Part shown: in pieces, positions 24,450-34,204 of the stretch | How positions within the stretch are numbered: the stretch's first letter is position 1 | Layout of the letters: every line of letters begins with the position of its first letter | Source: Terriglobales bacterium | Lineage (GTDB): Bacteria > Acidobacteriota > Terriglobia > Terriglobales > Acidobacteriaceae | Direction of reading: 5' to 3' | Length of the DNA stretch: 64,000 nucleotides | Assembly (NCBI GenBank): GCA_015655585.1 | Contig: JAATEV010000109.1 | Coordinates: 28,402-92,401, forward strand | The notes under the pieces: model-generated | What the model saw: only the letters and a program-made list of their open reading frames with translations | Database searches by the model: none | What the model was told of the DNA's origin: nothing | Translations under genes and position numbers: made by a program

Positions 24450-26367
24450 ACGGCGTGGTTTCCTCGTTGCTGAGGATCTCCTTGCCGCCGCTCTGGGAGA
24501 TGAAGTAGGTTGGTTGGCCGCCGAGGTCGGGGAGAGGCTGGGAGAGATCCTGCCATAGGAAGACGCGCTGCTTGCCGGCCCAGCGGAGCTTGATGGAATC
24601 CTTGTCCTCGAAGATGCGGGGAGCGTCGGGGAAAAAGGAGCCATACCAGAGGTTGGAGCTGCGGCCTTCGAGGATGTGGAGGTCGTCGCGCCGAAGGTAG
24701 AAGCCGAGCGTGCTGGCGCTCTCGTACTCGCCGTGGATGATGATGAGGTCGGTGGGCTTGAGGACGTGGGCGAGGTCGTCGGCCAGTTGGCGCGAGGTCA
24801 GGACGGGGGAGAAGATCTGGAGGCCGATGTGCGCTGCCATCAGGAAGGCGAAGGTGGCGGCGGTGAGCCAGAGGTTGCCGAGGTGGGGACGGTAGTTGCG
24901 GCGGTAGAGCCAGCTTGCGAAGGGGCCGCCGAAGAGGGCGAGCGCGGTGATGAGGAGCGGGGTGCGGAAGGCTCCCATAGCCTGGCTGTTGAGGTCGAGG
25001 AAGTGGCCGAAGGAGAGGGCGTAGTCGCCGGGGTTCTGCCGAAGCAGGGAGGAGAGGTCCACGCCGGGGGGCGGCGGAGTGGCGTGCAGGACGAAGAAAA
25101 GGGCGATCAGCGCTACAAGTGAGCCGAGGACGAGCAGCACGGCGGAGATACGCTGGCCGGACTGCACGAGAGGGTTGGGCACGGCGAAGGACTCGGCTTC
25201 GGCGGCTTCGTTGTGCAGCCAGACGGCGAGGAGCAGGGCGAGCGCGGGCAGGGAGGGCAGGACGTAGTACTCCTGCCGGGTGGAGAGGCTGAAGAAGAGC
25301 AGAGGCACGGCGGTCCAGACGCCGAGGAGGAGGAGAGTGCTTTCGGCGGCGGTGAGGGTGCGGAGGGAGATGCTCGGGCGGAAGGCCTTGCCCCAGGGAA
25401 CGGCGGCGAGGGCGCGGAAGAGGAAGGCGCTCCAGGGCATGAGCCAGACGAGGAGGAGTCCCCAGAAGAGGACGAGCGGGACGGTGTCGTAGTCGCGGGG
25501 AACGCGGAGGTTGAGGTAGCGGAGCAGGTGCTCGTTGACGAAGTAGAACCAGAACCAGCCGTGGACGTTGCCGTCGGTGGGCTGGGGGACGGACCAGTGT
25601 CCGTGAGAGAAGGCGAGGTTGCCGGGGTCTCCCTGGGTGGGATTGGCGAGGCCGATGAGGACGTGCCACGGCGCGGCGATGGCGAGGAAGACGCCGATGC
25701 TGGAGGCGGGCTCAAGCTGGCGCAGGCGGTCGAGCGCTCCGAGGACGCTGCGGCGCGTGAGGCGCAGGTGGATGGCGACGATGAGAACGGGGAAGAGAAT
25801 GCCGATGAGTCCCTTGGTAAGGACGTTCAGGGCGCAGCAGGCGGCGAATCCCCAGCAGAGGAGGTAGTTGGGCTCGTGTTGCTGCTCGGTGAGCCAGTAG
25901 CAGAGTAGGGCGAGGGTGAGCCAGAGGCAGACCATCGCGTCGGGTATGGTGATGCGGGTGAAGATGAAGGTGCCGAAGCTCGATAGCAGGATAAGCGCAG
26001 CGTAGAACCCTGCGCGTGTGGACCGGAAGGCACGGCGGGCGAAGAGTTCGATGGCCAGGGCGAGCGCGAGGACGGTGAAGGCCAGGGGAAAGCGGGCGGT
26101 GGAGGTGTGGACGCCGAAGAGCTGGAAGCTGGTAGCCATGCTCCAGTAGAGGAGAGGGGCCTTTTCGAGGTAGCGGATGCCGTTGGCGTAGAGGGTGATC
26201 CAGTCGCCGCGGGTAATCATCTCGCGGGCGACCTCGGCGTGGACGGAGTCGGCGTCGTCGAGCAACGGAGGCGTGAAGAGGGCCACGCCGAAGTAGAAGA
26301 GAAACCAGAGGCTGATCAGGATCAGGCGATTTCGCTTCAGCTCGTTCCGTGGGGAGGGAATCTGCAT
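24391..26367 (-). CDS. ArnT/PMT-type glycosyltransferase (GT83-like)
   Basis: This is a 658-residue integral membrane protein with about 12 helices and a soluble C-terminal part (about 505-658). The first periplasmic loop carries LLDDADSVHAEVAREM, the acidic catalytic loop of ArnT-like lipid A aminoarabinose transferases and protein O-mannosyltransferases, followed by RYLEKAPLLYW. It should transfer a sugar from a polyprenyl phosphate carrier to a lipid or protein in the periplasm. GTG 26382 would add five residues; neither start has a good ribosome site. The last 59 bases overlap hpnI in opposite orientation. With lpxC nearby, lipid modification is a reasonable theme. Confidence 0.82.
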   Translation of the reverse strand: MQIPSPRNELKRNRLILISLWFLFYFGVALFTPPLLDDADSVHAEVAREMITRGDWITLYANGIRYLEKAPLLYWSMATSFQLFGVHTSTARFPLAFTVLALALAIELFARRAFRSTRAGFYAALILLSSFGTFIFTRITIPDAMVCLWLTLALLCYWLTEQQHEPNYLLCWGFAACCALNVLTKGLIGILFPVLIVAIHLRLTRRSVLGALDRLRQLEPASSIGVFLAIAAPWHVLIGLANPTQGDPGNLAFSHGHWSVPQPTDGNVHGWFWFYFVNEHLLRYLNLRVPRDYDTVPLVLFWGLLLVWLMPWSAFLFRALAAVPWGKAFRPSISLRTLTAAESTLLLLGVWTAVPLLFFSLSTRQEYYVLPSLPALALLLAVWLHNEAAEAESFAVPNPLVQSGQRISAVLLVLGSLVALIALFFVLHATPPPPGVDLSSLLRQNPGDYALSFGHFLDLNSQAMGAFRTPLLITALALFGGPFASWLYRRNYRPHLGNLWLTAATFAFLMAAHIGLQIFSPVLTSRQLADDLAHVLKPTDLIIIHGEYESASTLGFYLRRDDLHILEGRSSNLWYGSFFPDAPRIFEDKDSIKLRWAGKQRVFLWQDLSQPLPDLGGQPTYFISQSGGKEILSNEETTPSTAPASDAHPAGETAPPAK

Positions 26368-26405
26368 GGAAGATTCGGACACTCTGAAAGTTTACGTGAG
26401 GCGGG

Positions 26406-26545
26406 TCCTGCCGAACCGCCCGCCTGCGCGGCGGGCGGGCGTTTGCACGCATTTTTAAGGCTTCGCTTGGGCCTCCCGTTGGTCGGCTGGTGAATTCTTC
26501 CGCCGACCAACGCGAAGCTCGGTACCGCACGAAGTGCCCCGGCGT
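26406..26545. repeat. Long stem-loop repeat, copy 1
   Basis: The gap between two minus-strand genes holds CGTTGGTCGGC (26478-26488) and its exact complement GCCGACCAACG (26502-26512) around a loop with GAATTC. Outer sequences (TCCTGCCG..., GGCGGGCGTTT, GCTTCGCTTGGGCCTCCC, GCACGAAGTGCC) recur in the same order at 45039-45195. Its right end reaches the stop codon of the M20 peptidase gene. Confidence 0.72.
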
Positions 26546-27678
26546 CAGGGAGTATTTGCCAGCATTGAGGCCAAAAGCGCGGTGCGAGGGACGAGGTGCT
26601 CGATCAGAACGGACTCGTGCGGGGCGTGGGCTCCGTCGCCGACGGCTCCCATGCCGTCGAGCGTGGGGACGCCGAGCGCGGCGGTGAAGTTGCCGTCGGA
26701 GCCGCCGCCGGTGGCGGCCTCTTCGAGCCGGAAGCCAATCTCAGAGGCGAGGCCGCGGGCTTTCTTGAAGAGTGCGATGGTTCCCGCGCTGCGTTCCATG
26801 GGCGGGCGGTTGATGCCGCCGGTGATGGTGAGCTTGCAGTGGGGGTCGGAGGGCTTGAGCCTGCGGAAGAGCCTTTCGACGTAGGCAGCGTCGGCCAGCC
26901 GGGCGATGCGGACGTCGACCTCGCAGTGTGCCTCCGATGGAACGATATTGGATCGCGTGCCACCAGCAATCACTCCACAATTCACCGTCAGTTTGCGCGC
27001 CGGATTTGTGAAGTTTGCGATGGTCTGGACCTGTTTTGCCAGCTCCAGAACCGCCGAATGACCCTTTTCGAAGTCCACGCCGCTGTGTGCGCCGACACCC
27101 GTAACTTCAACAAAATAATGGCCTACTCCCTTGCGGGCGGTCTTGTAGGCAAGCCCCTGCGCGGGCTCCAGCACGAAGACCGCCTCGGAGCCAAGAGCAA
27201 TTTTCTCCGTAATCCCTCGCGAAACCGGACTCCCCACCTCCTCATCACTGTTAATCAGGAGGGTGACGGGGCGAGCTAACTTCAACTCCCGTAAGGTACT
27301 TATGGACGCTAGTGCCATGACGACACCGGCCTTCATGTCGAGCACGCCGGGGCCGAAGTAGCGTCCATCGGCCTCGCGCCAGGGCATGTTTTTGAGAGTG
27401 CCGATGGGCCAGACGGTGTCGAGATGGCCGAGGAGGAGGATGGGTTTGCGGGAGGAGCGGTGGCCAAAGCGGAGTTCGAGGACGTTGCCGAAGTCTTTTT
27501 GTTTGTGTATTTTGGCTTTGGCTCCGAGGGCCAGGGCGTAGCGTTCGGCGATGGCCATGGCTGCGTCAACCGCTGGCTTGTCGTCGCTTGGGGACTCCTG
27601 GCTGACCAGCTCGTGGAGGGTGGCACGAATCCATTCGTGTTTCGATTCGACATGGCGGAGGATCGCTTTTGGGTCCAT
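26545..27678 (-). CDS. M20 family metallopeptidase (carboxypeptidase G2-like)
   Basis: A 377-residue two-zinc peptidase without a signal peptide. The catalytic domain shows LLLGHLDTVWP (His and Asp of the metal site), GPGVLDMKAGVVM, NSDEEVGS (catalytic and bridging Glu), VLEPAQ, and a C-terminal HAPHESV histidine. The dimerisation domain lies at about 180-290 (GVGHYFVEVTGVGAHSGVDF). Homologues hydrolyse C-terminal glutamate or other acyl-amino acids. The start ATG 27678 lies in a region matching the family's usual N-terminus. It stands alone, divergent from lpxC. The natural substrate is not evident. Confidence 0.87.
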   Translation of the reverse strand: MDPKAILRHVESKHEWIRATLHELVSQESPSDDKPAVDAAMAIAERYALALGAKAKIHKQKDFGNVLELRFGHRSSRKPILLLGHLDTVWPIGTLKNMPWREADGRYFGPGVLDMKAGVVMALASISTLRELKLARPVTLLINSDEEVGSPVSRGITEKIALGSEAVFVLEPAQGLAYKTARKGVGHYFVEVTGVGAHSGVDFEKGHSAVLELAKQVQTIANFTNPARKLTVNCGVIAGGTRSNIVPSEAHCEVDVRIARLADAAYVERLFRRLKPSDPHCKLTITGGINRPPMERSAGTIALFKKARGLASEIGFRLEEAATGGGSDGNFTAALGVPTLDGMGAVGDGAHAPHESVLIEHLVPRTALLASMLANTP

Positions 27679-27840
27679 GGAGGCATGTTATAGCAGGCAA
27701 AAAGGGTTGGTTTGCAGAGTGTTGCGTGGGAAGATGTTGAATTTAGGGCAATTCCGCGACAGAAGTGTTGCATTTTTGCCACATTTACCTTTGCGTGGAT
27801 TTTTGTAAAATGAGGATCGCTGCGCGGGAGACCTAGATTC

Positions 27841-28755
27841 GTGGCATTGGAAGCTCATTTCGAGCAGACAATTCGGGCAGAGATTGCGTTCAGCGGCGTG
27901 GGCCTGCATAGCGGGGTTCCGGTTTCCATGCGGCTGGTTCCGGCTCCGGCTGGCTCCGGTATCGTCTTTCGACGCACAGACTTAGACAACTTTGAGATCG
28001 CTGCGATCGGGCGGAATGTCGCCAAGGTGAGCTATGCGACGAGCTTGATGCGGCAGAGCGTGCTGATCCAGACGACGGAGCATCTGCTTTCGGCGCTGAT
28101 CGGGACGGGCGTGGACAACGTGATCGTCGAGGTCGATAACCTGGAGGTTCCGATCCTTGACGGGAGTGCGCTGCCTTATGTGCAAGCTTTTCATTCGGTG
28201 GGACTTAAGAAGCAGCGGCGGAAGCGGGAGTACCTGAAGATTCTGAAGGAGATCGAGGTCCGGGACGGATCGAAGTTTATCGGGGTCTATCCTGGGCGGG
28301 GGTATGGGATTGAGTACACGATTGATTTCCCGCAACCCATTGGATATGAGACATTTCGGGGCGATCTGGCGGGTGGGGACTACGCGAAATTAATTGCTCC
28401 GGCGCGGACGTTCGGGTTCAAGGAAGATGAGCCGATGCTGCGGGACATGGGGTTGATTCGCGGGGTTTCGGACGAAAGCGCGATCATCCTTTCGCGGCAA
28501 GGTATTGAAAATGGGCCACTTCGGTTTGACGATGAGTTTGTGCGGCACAAGGTGCTGGACCTGATTGGGGACCTAGCGCTGGCGGGGCGGAGGATTCAGG
28601 GCCGGGTGGTGGCCGAGAGGGCGGGCCATGCGATGCATACTGCTCTTGTACAACGACTTATGAGGGACCGGTCGGCGTGGGAGCTGGCCTGTGGGTACGA
28701 TGAAGTTGCGGATCCGGAGCTGGTGGGAGCGTTGTTGCAGCCGGTTACGGTTTAG
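27841..28755 (+). CDS. lpxC: UDP-3-O-acyl-N-acetylglucosamine deacetylase
   Basis: LpxC carries out the committed step of lipid A synthesis. The 304-residue product has both halves of the family fold. The zinc ligands are His81 (TTEHLLSAL, with Glu80 as base), His236 and Asp240 (HKVLDLIGDL); His263 (GHAMHTALV) is the second catalytic histidine. The N-terminus QTIRAEIAFSGVGLHSG is typical. The start is GTG 27841, with GGGAG 12 bases upstream. No other lpx gene is in the window. It shows that this organism makes lipopolysaccharide. Confidence 0.95.
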   Translation: MALEAHFEQTIRAEIAFSGVGLHSGVPVSMRLVPAPAGSGIVFRRTDLDNFEIAAIGRNVAKVSYATSLMRQSVLIQTTEHLLSALIGTGVDNVIVEVDNLEVPILDGSALPYVQAFHSVGLKKQRRKREYLKILKEIEVRDGSKFIGVYPGRGYGIEYTIDFPQPIGYETFRGDLAGGDYAKLIAPARTFGFKEDEPMLRDMGLIRGVSDESAIILSRQGIENGPLRFDDEFVRHKVLDLIGDLALAGRRIQGRVVAERAGHAMHTALVQRLMRDRSAWELACGYDEVADPELVGALLQPVTV

Positions 28756-28834
28756 TGGGATTTCCGGTTATTTTTGATGGTGCGGTGGCTGGTTTCCGGT
28801 GGGTGGGATACGGTTGGCAGGCGGTGGGTGCTTG

Positions 28835-29308
28835 ATGGGGTTGGCGGCGATTGCGCTGGGGTCGAACCTTGAGTCACGGTTTGGGGGGCGCGAGGCGAAC
28901 CTGACGGAGGCGATTCGGCGGCTGGCGGAGCTGGGTGAGGTGCGGGCGGTCTCGGCGTTTTATGACACGGAGCCGGTGGGGTATGTGGATCAGCCACGAT
29001 TTTTGAATGGGGCTTTGGTGCTGGAGACCGGGCTGGCTCCGGTGGAGCTGATGCGCGGGCTGCTGGAGGTGGAGCGGGAGATGGGCCGGGTGCGCGAGGG
29101 GGTGGCGGCTAAGGGGCCTCGGGTGATCGATCTGGACCTGCTGCTGTATGGGGACGCAGTGCTGGAGACGCCGGAGCTTACGCTGCCGCATCCGGCTATG
29201 GCGGAGCGGAGATTTGTGCTGGAGCCTTTGGCGGAGATTGCTTCGGGGTGGATGCATCCGGTGTTGGGGATGTCGGTGGGAGCTTTGTTTGAGCGTTTAA
29301 CGGCGTAA
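28835..29308 (+). CDS. folK: 2-amino-4-hydroxy-6-hydroxymethyldihydropteridine diphosphokinase
   Basis: FolK transfers pyrophosphate from ATP to hydroxymethyl-dihydropterin in folate synthesis. The 157-residue protein has ALGSNLESR at its start, FYDTEPVGYVDQPRFLNGAL (pterin site), LLEVEREMGR, GPRVIDLDLLLYGD (metal-binding Asp pair) and LPHPAMAERRFVLEPLAEI. ATG 28835 follows a GGTGGG stretch; an in-frame GTG at 28799 would add residues not seen in the family. Folate also supplies the PanB cosubstrate, though the genes are far apart. The last codons (GCG TAA) are part of a dispersed repeat. Confidence 0.94.
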   Translation: MGLAAIALGSNLESRFGGREANLTEAIRRLAELGEVRAVSAFYDTEPVGYVDQPRFLNGALVLETGLAPVELMRGLLEVEREMGRVREGVAAKGPRVIDLDLLLYGDAVLETPELTLPHPAMAERRFVLEPLAEIASGWMHPVLGMSVGALFERLTA

Positions 29309-29396
29309 CGGTGATCGGAGGGATAAAGACTGATACGAGTTGACTGCGGATTTTGCGGAGTTGCATGGATTTAAAGCAAAGGCAAAAGCGATAGAT
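29303..29396 (+). repeat. Dispersed repeat overlapping the folK stop codon
   Basis: It starts with GGCGTAACGGTGATCGGAGG, so the TAA that ends folK lies within the repeat, and runs on with GGATAAAGACTGAT, CTGCGGATTTTGCGGA and TGGATTTAAAGCAAAGGC. Related copies end at the panB stop (9888) and start at the DUF2252 stop (36194). Confidence 0.7.
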
Positions 29397-29870
29397 CAAG
29401 TCGCTTCGCCCTTCGGGCTTTGCTCCGGCCTTGCACCCCAGTGAACGAAAAGCTGTTCGCTGGGGACCCCGCAGTTTCGGCAAAGCGGTAGGCCGCTTCG
29501 CGGCGGGTTTTGAGGCCCAAGGCTAAAGCCTTGGGTTGCCTAGAAGCAACAGCAAAAACAACAGCAAACGCAGATTCCCTTCGGGAATGACAAACAAAAA
29601 CAAACAACAGCAAGAACAACGACAAAAGCAACGGCTTATGGGCTTGGATTGAGCATGGGTAGAGAAGCGGGTTTCTCCGCTTCGCAGCGCGATGAGGCTG
29701 CGCCGCTCCGGTCGAAATGACGGAGCTTGAGGTGATTGGAAGAAAGACAAAGCAAGAGCAACGACAACTGCAACTGCAACTGCAAAACAAAGGCAACCGC
29801 AGGTCCTTCGACTGCGCCTCTCGCGATGAGGCTGCGCTGCCTCGGTCGAAATGACGGGGGTTGGGGTGGG
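29397..29870 (+). repeat. Composite block of intergenic repeats
   Basis: In order this holds a segment at 29400-29490 (TCGCTTCGCCCTTCGGGCTT ... CCCCGCAGTTTCGGCA) containing an internal hairpin around AGCTGTTCGC, a CCCAAGGCTAAAGCCTTGGG hairpin (about 29516-29535), a CAGATTCCC repeat (29565-29595) and two GATGAGGCTGCGC-GGTCGAAATGACGG segments (29655-29723 and 29803-29855). The same parts appear in the same order at 34205-34610. Between 29871 and the ADOP gene at 29979 I see nothing else. Confidence 0.75.
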
Positions 29871-29978
29871 TGGAAGAAGGACAACAGCAACGGCGATCGG
29901 TGGCTGGGTAGAGGGTTGCATTTCCATCTTAGCGGCGATGAAGCCGTCGCGAAGATGGGCCTGGTTTTGTGGCCAGGG

Positions 29979-32514
29979 TTACTCTGTTCGCAGGGCTTGC
30001 ATGGGGTCGGTGGAGGCGGCGCGTTGGGCTGGGATGAGGCCGGCGATTGCGGCTGCCAGCGTCAGGGTGGCGATTGCTGCGGCCATGATGGATAGGTTGA
30101 AGCCGGTCATGTTGTAGAGCTGGGATTTTATGTAGCGCGTGCAGAGCAGGGCTATGGGGATTCCTATGGCCAGTCCGATGGCGGTTTGCAGAATTGCTCC
30201 GCGCATTACCATGGCTACTACTTCTTTGCGGTTGGCGCCGAGCGCCATGCGGATGCCTATCTCTGAGGTTCGGCGGGCTACTGTGTAGGAGGTTACGCCG
30301 TAGAGTCCTAGCGTGGCTAGCAGGAGAGCAAGTGCGCCGAAGAGGGACATCAGTTGGGCGATCATGCGGTCTTCCTTGAAGTTGTCCGCGATCTGCTGGT
30401 CAAAGGTCTGGAACTTGATGACGGTCAGGTTTGGGTTAAGGGCGGCGAGGGTCTTTCGGGTTATGGCTTCCATGTCGTTGATGGGTTGGTCGGTTTCGAG
30501 GACGAGCGCTCCGGCATAGAGGGACTGGTTCCTGGAAGGACTTTTGTCGCTTGCCGGGAGTTGCGTTATCGGCACAAAGTACATGCTGTGATCTTTCCAG
30601 CGGGCATTGGTGTAGGCGGTATCTTCCACTACGCCGACGATCTCATAGTCTCCGGCCGAGTCCGGCCCCAATGCGCCGAAGTGGTGGCCGAGGGGATATT
30701 CTCCTGGCTTGAAGAGCTTCTTTACGAATGCCTGATTGACGACGGCTACCGCGGGAGCAGTGGATGTGTCCTGCAGGCCGATTCCGCGCCCCATCAACAC
30801 GTGTGTTCCTACTGCATCGAAGTATTCTTCATTTGCCCTATTCATGTCGGCACCATTATCGGTAAGGCGATCCGTTTTCCCCTGTATATAAACGCTGTCG
30901 CTCCAGAAGTTGTTTTCCATGGGCGTAAACCTGCTGATGCCGACTTTCCTGACTCCTGGCACCGAGTGGAAGATCGACCATTGTTCGGTAGAGCGCCTCG
31001 GTTTGTGTTGGGGCGTAGCCTGCTGCGCGTATGTTGAGGTGGGCGATGTATCGGTTTCTGCTGTCGAGTTTCAGGTCGATATTCTGGAGGTTGATGAGGC
31101 TTTGGGAGAAGAGCCCGGCGCCTACGAGCAGCACGAGCGAGAGGGCAGTTTGGAAGATGACCAGTCCGCGCTGGAGGAGGGAGGCGCCTGCCGTTGTAGT
31201 GCGAGTTCCGCTGCGGAGTGCATCCGCCGGGTTTGCGTGGGAGGCGATCCACGCGGGCGCTACGCCGAAGACGATGCCGGTGAGGAGGGAGAGTCCGCAG
31301 GCAAAGAGCAGCACAGCGCCGGAGGGGCTTGCGTTGATGGGGATACTTTGCGCGTTGGGGGAGGCCATCGCGAGCAGCATGTGGGTTCCGGCGTAGGCAA
31401 CGATGAGACCTGCCATGCCGCTTAGTCCGGCCAGCAGGATGCTCTCTGTGAGGAGCTGCCGGATGACTCTTCCGCGCAGAGCGCCTAACGCTATTCGGAC
31501 GGAGATTTCTGCGTGGCGCTTCATTCCGCGAACGAGCAGCAGGTTGGCGATGTTGGCACAGGCGATGAGGAGCACGAGGCCGGAGATGGTCATGAGGAAC
31601 TTCAGGTCTGAGGCGTACTTCTGCTGCATCTCCTGAACGCCGCTGCCGCCGGGCGTCAAGACTACGTGAGTCTTTGCCAGAAGTTTCTTGCCTTGTTCGG
31701 TTGAAAAATCCGGACTGGACGCGAAGGACTGGCGTACCAGCGTGCTCAATTTCTGCTGTAGAGGGGCCATTGCTACGCCGGGTTTGAGGCGTCCGATGAT
31801 GTAGAGCCAACGCTGGTCGGGATCGTTCACGTAGGCGGCGCTTGCCAGCGTGGGCAAGGGGGCGATGGGGAGATAGAGGTCGGGCGGCGTGAGCGAGAGG
31901 CGGTCGCCGTAGAAGCCTTTTGGAGCGATTCCAATGATGGTGACGGGTTTGGTGTTGACCCAGAAGGTGCTGCCTACGATGGAAGGATCTCCTGCATAGT
32001 CGTGCTGCCATGTTTGGTAGCTCATGACGGCGGTTATGGGTGCTCCGATTACGTCGTCTGCATCGGCGAGGAGACGCCCTGCCTGTGGGTGTAGTCCGAA
32101 GGTTTGGAAGTAGTTTCCAGAGACGAACTCACTGACGACGGAGCGCGGGTTTTCCTGGCTGCCTTCTCTCCTGATGATGACGGAGATGATCCAGGATTCC
32201 ATGGCGGCCAGCTCCTGAAACTCCGGCGCATTTTTCTTCAGTTGCAGGTAGGTTTCGGTCGGGAACAAGGCGTAATCGCCGTTCCCTCGCTTTCCTTTCC
32301 AGACGCCAGTCTCGTTGTTGTCGCCGAGGCGGATGAGGGTTTTGGGGTCGGCTACGGGGAGGCTTTTCAGGAGCACGGCGTTTACTAGCGTGAAGATGGC
32401 GGCGTTGGCCCCGATGCCTAACGCCAGCGTCAGTATGGCCGTGATGGTGAAGCCCGGTGTTCTGGTTAACTGCCGCAGCGAGAAACGGATGTCCTGAATT
32501 AGGCTCGCGATCAT
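29979..32514 (-). pseudogene. ADOP-type ABC permease broken by a frameshift
   Basis: Two open frames together encode one acidobacterial duplicated orphan permease (TIGR03434 type): N-terminal MacB-PCD plus FtsX (32514 down to about 30981) and a second MacB-PCD plus FtsX (about 30970 to 29979). The N-terminal frame has RQLTRTPGFTITAILTLALG, and LLVRGMKRHAEISVRIALGA in the first FtsX part; the second ends RTSEIGIRMALGANRKEV and PMQALRTE. After ALYRTMVD the first frame turns to unrelated sequence, while the +1 frame continues FHSVPGVRKVGISRF, exactly as the family requires. So one base was gained, or two lost, near 30970-30981. It could be a true pseudogene, a recent mutation or a sequencing error. 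Domains and ends are otherwise intact. Confidence 0.82.
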
Positions 32515-32715
32515 TGTTCTCTCTCCGATATTCGTGCCTGATTGGCTTTATCGCTCCGATGGTATGTGAGGATCGTGGAGTTTCTCTATCGGAGAAAGCA
32601 CGTAGATGTCCAAAATCATAGGTGCTCCGATTCCATGATTTGTTTGGTTTACGAGAGATGGCTTAGGGCGGGAGTGTCCGTAAATATGATTCGATGTCCG
32701 GTGCTGGACAGTTCT

Positions 32716-34116
32716 TTATGGGATGAGGGTGAATTGCTGGATGGCTATGCGGGCTCCGGCGATGGGGGCGGTGGTGGGGCGGAGGATGACGGTGATCTGG
32801 TCGAAGGTGCGGCCTCGGGCGGAGGTTGGGATGGAGAAGCTTAGGGTTTCGTCGATGGGTGGGCGGTTTGGGCTGGGTTCGGTTTGATTTTGGGTGGAGG
32901 GTAGGACTTTGCTGCCTAGCGACAGGGTGTTGCCGGGCTGAGGGTTGGTTTGGGATTTGGTCTGGGTGGCGGTGGTGGTTAGCAGGAGTTCGATGGAGAT
33001 GGGGCCGGTGCGGTGGTCGGCATTGCGGAGGGTTACGTGGATGGCGCTGCAGCAGTCGGTGTGGAGTGCGGTGTCGAGGCGTTGATGGGCCTCCATGATG
33101 AGGGGGGCTGGGTCGGTGGAGAGGATGTGGCGTTTGATGGGGTCGCCGTGGACGACGCGGGCGTCGCGGCGGGGGCGCGGGTCGGGACGCTTGAAGTACC
33201 AGTAGGCTCCGTCGAAGGGGATGATGACGGGTTTGAGGAAGGCTCCGCTGGTTTGGAATGGGGCTTTGGATGGCGGCGGGGGGATGGTGCGGGCTTTGGG
33301 CTTTGCGGGGGCCAGGAGGATGATGCCGGAGTATGAGGTGTCGGGGTGGGCGTTTGCGGCGGAGTGTTGTGGGGTGGGGGTGTCGGGCCGGGGTTGGAGG
33401 AAGGCGAGGATGCCTTCGGCTATGCGATGGGCGGAGAGAAAGGGCAGGAGTGCGATGAGGGTGAAGAGGATTGCGGGGATGGAGCGGCGGAGAAGGTTGG
33501 ACGGGCTGGGTAGGTTGAGATGGTGCCGGGGTGGCCAGAGCCATACGGCTAGAGAGGCGGCGAAGGAGAAGAGGGTTCCGGCGAGGTAGGGATGGTTGAA
33601 GAAGAGGGTGGCGAGGCCGATCTGGACGGCGATGGAGATGAGGGCGGCGGGGAGAAGGGCGTGGATGAGGGGTTTGGGCTCGGGAGATTGGAAGAGGAGC
33701 GGGGTGGGGATGGTGGTGGGTGTTGGTTCTGAGTTGGCGGTTGCTCGTTTGAGGTAGAGGGTGCTCAGGGTGGCGATGATGGAGAGGATGAAGGCCGTCC
33801 ATAGGGATTTTTGCTGGATGAGGAGGGCCAGCAGGGGGAGCCATGCGATGGGAGGCCATGTGTCGGCGATGGTGGGAAGGACGTCCAGTTCGTTGATGAG
33901 GGTGTTGCGGAGGAACCAGATGGTGAAGGCGTGGATCAGGATTGCGGCGAGGATGAGGAAGAATGCGAGGGCGGCGAGGGCAGGCCATGAGAGCGAATGG
34001 GGTCGGAGAAGGGAGGTGAGGAGGAAGAGGGTGGTTCCGGTGAGGAGGAGGCTGGCGACTAGGGGCAGGGCTGCTTCGGGCAGGATTTGGGGAGAGTCTT
34101 CTGCGATGTGATCCAT
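32716..34116 (-). CDS. Hypothetical multi-pass membrane protein
   Basis: The product is 466 residues from ATG 34116, which has GGGAG seven bases upstream. Seven or eight hydrophobic helices fill the first 260 residues in pairs. The remaining part (about 265-466) is soluble, Pro- and Thr-rich, with SYSGIILLAP, FDGAYWYFKRPDPRPRRDARVVHGDPI and a C-terminal beta-rich end (FDQITVILRPT...). I do not recognise the family. The hydrophilic end is probably periplasmic. It is flanked by the ADOP gene and a repeat block and is not in an operon. Confidence 0.65.
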   Translation of the reverse strand: MDHIAEDSPQILPEAALPLVASLLLTGTTLFLLTSLLRPHSLSWPALAALAFFLILAAILIHAFTIWFLRNTLINELDVLPTIADTWPPIAWLPLLALLIQQKSLWTAFILSIIATLSTLYLKRATANSEPTPTTIPTPLLFQSPEPKPLIHALLPAALISIAVQIGLATLFFNHPYLAGTLFSFAASLAVWLWPPRHHLNLPSPSNLLRRSIPAILFTLIALLPFLSAHRIAEGILAFLQPRPDTPTPQHSAANAHPDTSYSGIILLAPAKPKARTIPPPPSKAPFQTSGAFLKPVIIPFDGAYWYFKRPDPRPRRDARVVHGDPIKRHILSTDPAPLIMEAHQRLDTALHTDCCSAIHVTLRNADHRTGPISIELLLTTTATQTKSQTNPQPGNTLSLGSKVLPSTQNQTEPSPNRPPIDETLSFSIPTSARGRTFDQITVILRPTTAPIAGARIAIQQFTLIP

Positions 34117-34204
34117 CGTTTCTCCCGTGGGATGGAGTGGTATGCAGCATAGCATGTTGGCGGATTTTGGCTGGGCTTCGCTTGGCTTTATCTCAACGGC
34201 AACG

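Noticed and set aside
29371..29927. Open frames in the repeat block at 29.4-29.9 kb and likewise at 34.2-34.7 kb
   Set aside because: Their translations (for example ETAGSPANSFSF) are simply repeat sequence and recur wherever the repeat does.
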